Shown here in pieces: positions 58,200 through 64,000 of a stretch of DNA of 64,000 nt (its first letter is position 1; each line of letters starts with the position of its first letter). Below the pieces are notes generated by a model, which was not told the origin of the DNA, did no database searches, and was given only the letters and a program-made list of their open reading frames with translations. The stretch is from Lysobacteraceae bacterium. Lineage in GTDB: Bacteria > Pseudomonadota > Gammaproteobacteria > Xanthomonadales > BQJN01. Location of the stretch: NCBI GenBank assembly GCA_021604725.1, contig BQJN01000002.1, positions 19,241 through 83,240 of the forward strand, given 5' to 3'. A program made the position numbers and the translations under genes.

Positions 58200-58652
58200 C
58201 TATTCAACAACCAGTTGCGTGCTGTCACGACTAACAATGCGAGCCGATTGGCCGGCCTTGAGTTTTTTTGATGCCTTGGCGTGCCATTTAACACCGTTGA
58301 GCTCCACCTTGCCACGGCCATTGACAAAGTCGTCGACAATGACGACCTCCTGACCGATCAAGCGTTCATCTTGAGCAACATTTTCGTCCTGACTGGTTCC
58401 GGTGAACCAGCGCTGAAATGTCCGCCGCAAGGTAACCAGGGAAGCCACTGATAACACTGCGAAAATGGTCAACTGCACACCTGAGGAGGATATGAGGCCG
58501 ATCCAGGTTAGAAAAGCCACTACCAGGGCTGCAAAGCCAAAGAACACAACGACAAAGCCCGGCATTGCGAACTCTAAAACGATCAGTGCGATCGCAGCGA
58601 TTAACCAAACGGTATAGTCCATGTTTCCTACTCCCGTGCGAGGGACTTCCAT
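58200..58652 (-). CDS. NfeD family protein
   Basis: IALIVLEFAMPGFVVVFFGFAALVVAFLTWIG…NGVKWHAKASKKLKAGQSARIV; next to SPFH gene. Confidence 0.88.
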   Translation of the reverse strand: MEVPRTGVGNMDYTVWLIAAIALIVLEFAMPGFVVVFFGFAALVVAFLTWIGLISSSGVQLTIFAVLSVASLVTLRRTFQRWFTGTSQDENVAQDERLIGQEVVIVDDFVNGRGKVELNGVKWHAKASKKLKAGQSARIVSRDSTQLVVE

Positions 58653-58822
58653 CGTAGCACTAGGGGGCGGTTTTCGCTTGTCCCGAATGGCCTATTGACC
58701 AGCTCATCCTGCTCAATTGTCCGTTTACCGTTTGTTTCGGTAAATCGCTTGCCTGCTAGTACCGGTACTGCGTATCTTCATACGAAGATGGTCGTATTGA
58801 GCTTATTGCGAGTGAGGGCGCG

Positions 58823-61800
58823 ATGAAACGAATATTTGCCTTAACACTGACCGTGGCGTTTGCGGCCGCTGTTTGGGATGTGCGTTATGGTCAGCAGGAC
58901 GATCCTTTGGATCGCTCGCTGAGACCAGATCAGCCGTATGAGCGCCAGCAGTTACATGAACAGAAGCGCCTGCCGCCTGGTGCCGACTATCTACCGCCTG
59001 ACCCGTACCGACAGGCCCGCAGTTCGTTGGCGCAGATGCCGCTTTACAGCACTGTTGCTGGTCGTCAGATTGACCGACAAGAGAAGTCGGCTGTCGGAAC
59101 CTGGGAATCGCTGGGTCCAGACAATGTAGGTGGCCGCACACGGCGGCTGTTGATGGACAGCAATGGCACCCTGTTTGCAGCTGGCGTGTCCGGCGGCGTT
59201 TGGCGCAAAGCAGCCAGCGAAACAAAATGGACGCCACTGGCTGATGAGCTGGCCAATCTCAATGTCGGGGCGCTGGTCATCGACCCCAACGATGACGACA
59301 TTCTGTATGCCGGTACGGGGGAGGTTTATCGGCACACCAACCGGCCATACTCCTCGATGTCAGGAGGAGGGCTGTTCAAATCGATCGACGCTGGCGACAC
59401 CTGGGTGCAGTTGCACGACACCGTGGGTGAAGACTTCATGTACATCTCAGATGTGGTGGTCTCGCCAAATAACAGTCAGCGTGTCTACCTGGCGAGCAAT
59501 ACGGGCATCTGGCGGTCCGACAATGGCGGTGCCAGCTTCGAATCTATACTGCGACCGGTAGACGGTGACGACCAGCCTTTGTTTGAAGGGTGCACCGACT
59601 TGTCCATCCACATGGGAGCCGAAACTGACGAAGTGTTGGCCAGCTGCGCTTCACGATCCACCGATGACAGGTATTTTCTGCCGGGCCTGTTGCCGGATGC
59701 CTGTGGCGGCTCACCGTGTGATGCCAGGGTGTATTTCAATGCAGATGCCGGCGGTGATGGCCAGTGGTCGGTGGCATTGACCGAATCTGGAATGGGGCGC
59801 ACATCCATGGCCCGTCATTATGACGACCCCAACATTGTGTATGCGGTGTCCTCATCCATCGTCCCTGGGCCGGACTTCAATGCCGATGGATTCGGCGACT
59901 ACGAAAACGGCTTGCACGCGGTATTTCGTTCAGATGACGGTGGGCGCAGTTGGGCAGCGACTGTTCGCAACTCTGATCCCGACAAACTTAACACCTTCCT
60001 GCTGGCCTACGCTGACATGGCCTTCTGCAGTCTAATATCCCCATACAGTGCAGGATGGTACAACCAGGCGATCGAGGTCGATCCGCATGATCCCGATGTA
60101 GTTTGGGTCGGCGGCATGCAATTGTACCGTTCTGATGATGGCGGTCAGAGCTTTGGCCTGGCCTCGTATTGGTACACCGATAGCTCGGTCTCCGGTAGCG
60201 CCGGCACCTACATGCACGCGGACATCCACACCCTTTACGCCCCACCTGGCAGTGGCGACCTTTGGATCGGCAATGACGGTGGGGTTTGGTATAGCGATGA
60301 CCCACACCGTCCAACGCACACCAATAACACGGATGTGTGTCAGCCCAAGGCTGGTGGACCGACATATGCTGAACTGAATGACGGCTACACCACGACGCAG
60401 TTCTATCACGGTGTCCCGTACGACGATGGCGAGATCTACGTCGGTGGATTGCAAGACAATGGCACGGTATGGACCGGCTCTGGTAGCAAAGATTGGTCGC
60501 ATATCCTGGGTGGCGATGGAGCCGTCTCGGCCGTTAGTCAGGATGGGCAGGATCTGTTTGTTGCATACCAAAATGCCGGTCTCGGCCACTATGGTGCGAA
60601 CGGCTTCCGCTGGATTACCTTTGGTCTACGGGGCAATGACGACTTCCTGTTTATCACCCCCTATATTCTGGACTCTTTTGACAATACACATCTGTATGTG
60701 GCCGGCACACATATGTGGCGTAGCCCGAACAAGGGTACGACCTGGGAGCAGGCCAGCGCGCAGTTGCTGCCGGGGAATGATTTCGCTTCGAAGGCGACCG
60801 CGATAACGCAAGCACCAACCATGCAAACCCGCTTGCTGATCGGCAATGGTCATGGCATCTATCGCCACAATCAGGCCACGTTCGGTTCGCCGGCCTACAT
60901 AATGACGGAAACGGATGCGCCTCGAGAAGGGTGGGTCTCTTCGCTGATTTTCGATCCGAACGATGCCGAAATCGCCTACGCCACGTATTCGACCTTTGGT
61001 GGTCAGCATGTCTTCAAATCGACTGATGGCGGCCTGACCTGGGCATCGATCGATGGCAGCGGCAAGAATGCCTTGCCTGACATCCCAGTTCACACTTTGG
61101 CAGTGCATCCAGATGACCCGAACCGACTCTATGTAGGCACCGATCTTGGCGTTTTCCTTACCTTTGACGGTGGCCAAAACTGGGCGTGGGAGTACTCGGG
61201 CTTTGGCACATCCATCGTCGAGAGCCTGCAAATCAATACCGCCAGTGGGCCGAGCGATGAGCGCTACCTGTTCGCATTTACCTATGGCCGCGGTGCCTGG
61301 CGTGCATCTCTGGACGCTGTCGATGCGACGCCGCCGTATTCGGCAGGTTCTGACATTAACGGCGCCTGGTGGGATCAGCCAGGGCAGGGCGTACAGATGC
61401 AACTGGTTGAAATAGATGGCGAAGACATTGTCCACTTCGGCTGGTACACCCATTACCTTGGCCAGTGGATGTGGGTCTTCGGACAAGCGCCGCTGGTTGG
61501 TGACCAGGTGCGGATCGAAGCCTATACCGCTGTCGGCAGTAATTTTCCGCCCAACCTGAATCCCGATGATGTCGTTGTCGAGCTGTGGGGCACCGTAGAT
61601 ATCAAATTCGTCAATGGCACCGAGGCAATCATGGCCTGGCAAGCAGCCGGCCCCGGCTTTGGCGCAGGTACCGTTCATCTGTCGAAGCAAATTGCCTACG
61701 ACGATATTTCGGTTCCCAATACGCCGGTTAGCATGTGCAAGTCTGGTGCCTGGGGCAACAAGGACTACGCTGTTGGTGACGGCATGTTCCTGCAAACCAT

Positions 61801-62104
61801 TCTGATCAATGGTCAGCCCGGTCTGGTCATTTCCTGGTATGCCTTCAAGGACGGCCTGCAGTACTGGATTGCCGGTGCAGGCGTGTTCGATGGCGACACC
61901 GTGATCGTGTACCCGGCACAGGTCCAGGGCGGGCAATTCCCGCCAGCGTACAGTGCCAGCGATGTCACCAATACCGCCTGGGGCGAAGTGAAGATCAAGT
62001 TCCTGGCCAATGGCAATGCGCGTGTGACCAGTACGCCGTATTTGGAGGGGTTTGAGGGGGCGTTTTTTACAATCAAACAACTAGCACCCCCAAAAGGCTG
62101 CTAG
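58823..62104 (+). CDS. large secreted BNR/VPS10-like beta-propeller protein with duplicated C-terminal domain
   Basis: 1093 aa; GGVWRKAASETKWTPLAD, GGLFKSIDAGDTWVQLHD, VFKSTDGGLTWASIDG; two GAWW/GAWG…WYxxxxGQxxW-type C-terminal units. Confidence 0.8.
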   Translation: MKRIFALTLTVAFAAAVWDVRYGQQDDPLDRSLRPDQPYERQQLHEQKRLPPGADYLPPDPYRQARSSLAQMPLYSTVAGRQIDRQEKSAVGTWESLGPDNVGGRTRRLLMDSNGTLFAAGVSGGVWRKAASETKWTPLADELANLNVGALVIDPNDDDILYAGTGEVYRHTNRPYSSMSGGGLFKSIDAGDTWVQLHDTVGEDFMYISDVVVSPNNSQRVYLASNTGIWRSDNGGASFESILRPVDGDDQPLFEGCTDLSIHMGAETDEVLASCASRSTDDRYFLPGLLPDACGGSPCDARVYFNADAGGDGQWSVALTESGMGRTSMARHYDDPNIVYAVSSSIVPGPDFNADGFGDYENGLHAVFRSDDGGRSWAATVRNSDPDKLNTFLLAYADMAFCSLISPYSAGWYNQAIEVDPHDPDVVWVGGMQLYRSDDGGQSFGLASYWYTDSSVSGSAGTYMHADIHTLYAPPGSGDLWIGNDGGVWYSDDPHRPTHTNNTDVCQPKAGGPTYAELNDGYTTTQFYHGVPYDDGEIYVGGLQDNGTVWTGSGSKDWSHILGGDGAVSAVSQDGQDLFVAYQNAGLGHYGANGFRWITFGLRGNDDFLFITPYILDSFDNTHLYVAGTHMWRSPNKGTTWEQASAQLLPGNDFASKATAITQAPTMQTRLLIGNGHGIYRHNQATFGSPAYIMTETDAPREGWVSSLIFDPNDAEIAYATYSTFGGQHVFKSTDGGLTWASIDGSGKNALPDIPVHTLAVHPDDPNRLYVGTDLGVFLTFDGGQNWAWEYSGFGTSIVESLQINTASGPSDERYLFAFTYGRGAWRASLDAVDATPPYSAGSDINGAWWDQPGQGVQMQLVEIDGEDIVHFGWYTHYLGQWMWVFGQAPLVGDQVRIEAYTAVGSNFPPNLNPDDVVVELWGTVDIKFVNGTEAIMAWQAAGPGFGAGTVHLSKQIAYDDISVPNTPVSMCKSGAWGNKDYAVGDGMFLQTILINGQPGLVISWYAFKDGLQYWIAGAGVFDGDTVIVYPAQVQGGQFPPAYSASDVTNTAWGEVKIKFLANGNARVTSTPYLEGFEGAFFTIKQLAPPKGC

Positions 62105-62372
62105 GTGCTAGATCGCCCGCTGGCGGCGCGAGTCGTTGTTAGGGTACGCCCGAGAAATGCTCATTTGCGATATGCAAACTCCGCTTTCTCGACCGCACCA
62201 AGCCTAGACTCGCACCACCAGCGAACGACCCTGGAGGTGGGTGTTGCGCGCCATGGGGCAAGCCAATGCAGATTGGCTATTTGACTGTCGTACTGATTTC
62301 AAACGTCCCCTGGCTAATCGAATCGACGAAAATCCGCGCAAACCCGGATTCGTAGATATGGGCAATAGCGTT

Positions 62373-63011
62373 CTAAGTTAATGAGATTGGTGTTGCGACT
62401 TGGCCCTTGCCAATAGATATTGCTAGCCAAACCTCATCGCACCTTCGTTTATAGCTTGCGGCTTTTTCCTCCTTCCCCATTAATTCTGCTGTGACCCTCT
62501 TCGCGTCCCAAGCATCTTCCCAGCCACTCTGGTCAGCGGTCCACCAGGCTTGAGTTTGATTAGGTGAGCGAAACACCATCAGTTCTCCAATTCGATGTTT
62601 CATCAACTTACTGAACCTTGTCGGAACAGTTACCGATGTAAGTCCATATTGGGGTGGGCAGTTCGCGGAGAAGACCTGGAGTAGATTTTCCGAAAGGTTT
62701 CGAACATCGCTCTTGGCGATGTCGAAGTTTGTGTGTTGGGAGAAACTTACGCTCGCCACCGGTATGTCTGACTGGTTATGTAATTCCGTTGCGCGGGTTG
62801 CAACAGAATTCCACAGTGAAATTTGCTCCGGCATTGGTCGGGTGCTGGACACACCGTCAGCGAAGAACCTTGTTACCTCGACGCCTATCATTCGATTGCC
62901 AAGCGTGAAACGGACATCAGGCCGCTCTCCCGGCATCAGATTAAAATCCCCTATCCCGATAGACGACAGTACGTTCCTCACAACCCCAAGCTCGAATTCT
63001 TTCTCGTCCAT
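62373..63011 (-). CDS. hypothetical protein, PD-(D/E)XK-nuclease-like signature
   Basis: ERPDVRFTLGNRMIGVEVTRFFADG (D…ExT spacing); no other family recognised. Confidence 0.55.
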   Translation of the reverse strand: MDEKEFELGVVRNVLSSIGIGDFNLMPGERPDVRFTLGNRMIGVEVTRFFADGVSSTRPMPEQISLWNSVATRATELHNQSDIPVASVSFSQHTNFDIAKSDVRNLSENLLQVFSANCPPQYGLTSVTVPTRFSKLMKHRIGELMVFRSPNQTQAWWTADQSGWEDAWDAKRVTAELMGKEEKAASYKRRCDEVWLAISIGKGQVATPISLT

Positions 63012-63137
63012 GGTGCTCCAGTTCGTTTAGCCATAGCAGGGAGAGCTCCGGCGCCTGCAATCCGGTTCTGCCGATTTCATACTAGACGGAATGGTCCACC
63101 TGCATTACAATGCCGCGCCCACGTTCTGTGGCCCCGT

Positions 63138-63213
63138 GCCGGCATAGCTCAGTTGGTAGAGCAACTGATTTGTAATCAGTAGGTCCCGAGTTCGAATCTT
63201 GGTGCCGGCACCA
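63138..63213 (+). tRNA. tRNA-Thr (anticodon TGT), CCA encoded
   Basis: GCCGGCATAGCTCAGTTGGTAGAGCAACTGATTTGTAATCAGTAGGTCCCGAGTTCGAATCTTGGTGCCGGCACCA: complete cloverleaf. Confidence 0.97.
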
Positions 63214-63282
63214 ATTTTCCTCCCGAGTTCGATCAGGATCGTCTGGAACGACCCGAGCAGCTTTAGCTGGCCCTATAGGGCA

Positions 63283-64000
63283 TTAGCCAATCTCAAAACT
63301 CATCAGTTCGACAGGCACGGTCATGCAATCGACGGCTGCGTCGTTGTCGAGGACCAGCAATGAGGCGCTGGCGGTGTTGCCTACGCCTACCAGGTTGCCG
63401 ACGGCATCGACCTGGATGTCAATGGCAGTGGCGGCGGCCATGCCGGAGCCCGCTCCAAGGTCGGTCAGTGTGGTTTGGTTGACGCGGACGTGACCGGTGA
63501 CGCCTAGACCGGCCAAGCCTGCGAAGGTTGAAAGGTCAATGTCGACAGCGGCCGAGCCGTTGGCGCCGGCCAAAATGGACACGCCCAACACGTTTACACT
63601 GAGGTTGGTAATGGAGGTCGTTGCCGCTTCTGTAAGATCGTTTGTACCCCCTGCACCACAAGCACCGGTGACACTGGACGAGTTGGATAACGCGTCGGCG
63701 GTTACGGTCAGAAGGTCGGGCAATACGCCGGTGAGGTCGACCAGAACGTCAAGGTTAGTGAGGCTGCCGGTGGAGTGATGTTGATCCGTGGCGTCGACAA
63801 AGCTGGTGGATACCGAGAAGACATTATCACCGGCTATGATACTTCCGAAACTACCAAGTGTGGCCATCGCGCCAAGGTCTACCGCCAGATCGTCATCAGT
63901 AGTATCTGTGTCGACCCCGGCTAAACTGACAGCCGGTGTCGGGCCTACCTCCACGCCCGCGCCAACGGTGCCTACTATGATCCCGCCAGTATCGGCCAGG
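63283..64000 (-). CDS. C-terminal part of a secreted Ala/Ser/Thr/Asp-rich protein (truncated by window end)
   Basis: Open frame continues past the apparent GTG at 63954 to base 64000; C-terminus …MTVPVELMSFEIG. Confidence 0.65.
   Translation of the reverse strand, partial: LADTGGIIVGTVGAGVEVGPTPAVSLAGVDTDTTDDDLAVDLGAMATLGSFGSIIAGDNVFSVSTSFVDATDQHHSTGSLTNLDVLVDLTGVLPDLLTVTADALSNSSSVTGACGAGGTNDLTEAATTSITNLSVNVLGVSILAGANGSAAVDIDLSTFAGLAGLGVTGHVRVNQTTLTDLGAGSGMAAATAIDIQVDAVGNLVGVGNTASASLLVLDNDAAVDCMTVPVELMSFEIG

Noticed and set aside
60626-62080. 484 aa antisense ORF opposite the BNR protein
   Set aside because: Antisense shadow; the + strand gene has clear BNR repeats and signal peptide
63138-63213. 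Genomic island integrated at tRNA-Thr
   Set aside because: No integrase or repeat of the tRNA 3' end seen in the window; kept only as a possibility in the PD-(D/E)XK finding

Overview
64 kb of a high-GC bacterial chromosome, probably a gammaproteobacterium (inference from the gene families; not tested). Ordinary content: an RND efflux pair, an MFS/OprB-type porin/secreted agmatinase-like group, three paralogous secreted YtcJ-type amidohydrolases, AraC and SemiSWEET genes, a translationally coupled CDF/AsmA-like/LssY_C run, a MORN/glycine-zipper pair, yggX-mutY, ftsY, rsmD, an M28 peptidase, a Ser/Thr kinase-TPR protein, an NSS transporter, a PLD-family protein, MgtC, a GT4 glycosyltransferase, pepQ, a CBS protein, TelA/XpaC-like genes, alkB, SPFH/NfeD, a large BNR-type secreted protein and tRNA-Thr(TGT). 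Main points of interest: (1) two inverted copies of a ~266 bp MITE-like element (GGGAAGCTCTGA...TCAGAGCTTCCC). Each interrupts a reading frame, and removing the element plus a 2-bp duplication restores both proteins exactly: a zinc-ribbon protein and a membrane protein. (2) A coupled gene pair of a HEPN-like protein (RNKLAH, RX4H) and a putAbiC-like membrane protein, with a divergent DUF6338-like membrane protein: a candidate defence module. (3) An unannotated three-hairpin, terminator-ended candidate sRNA between mutY and ftsY, with G:U pairs that indicate the + strand. (4) A dispersed family of modular intergenic hairpins whose stems change by compensatory substitution while loops and linkers stay fixed. 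(5) A second terminal-inverted-repeat family (CACAATGAGA...TCTCATTGTG), partly in tandem. (6) A 7-copy ~105 bp tandem array. No CRISPR array, rRNA operon, prophage or intact transposase was seen.
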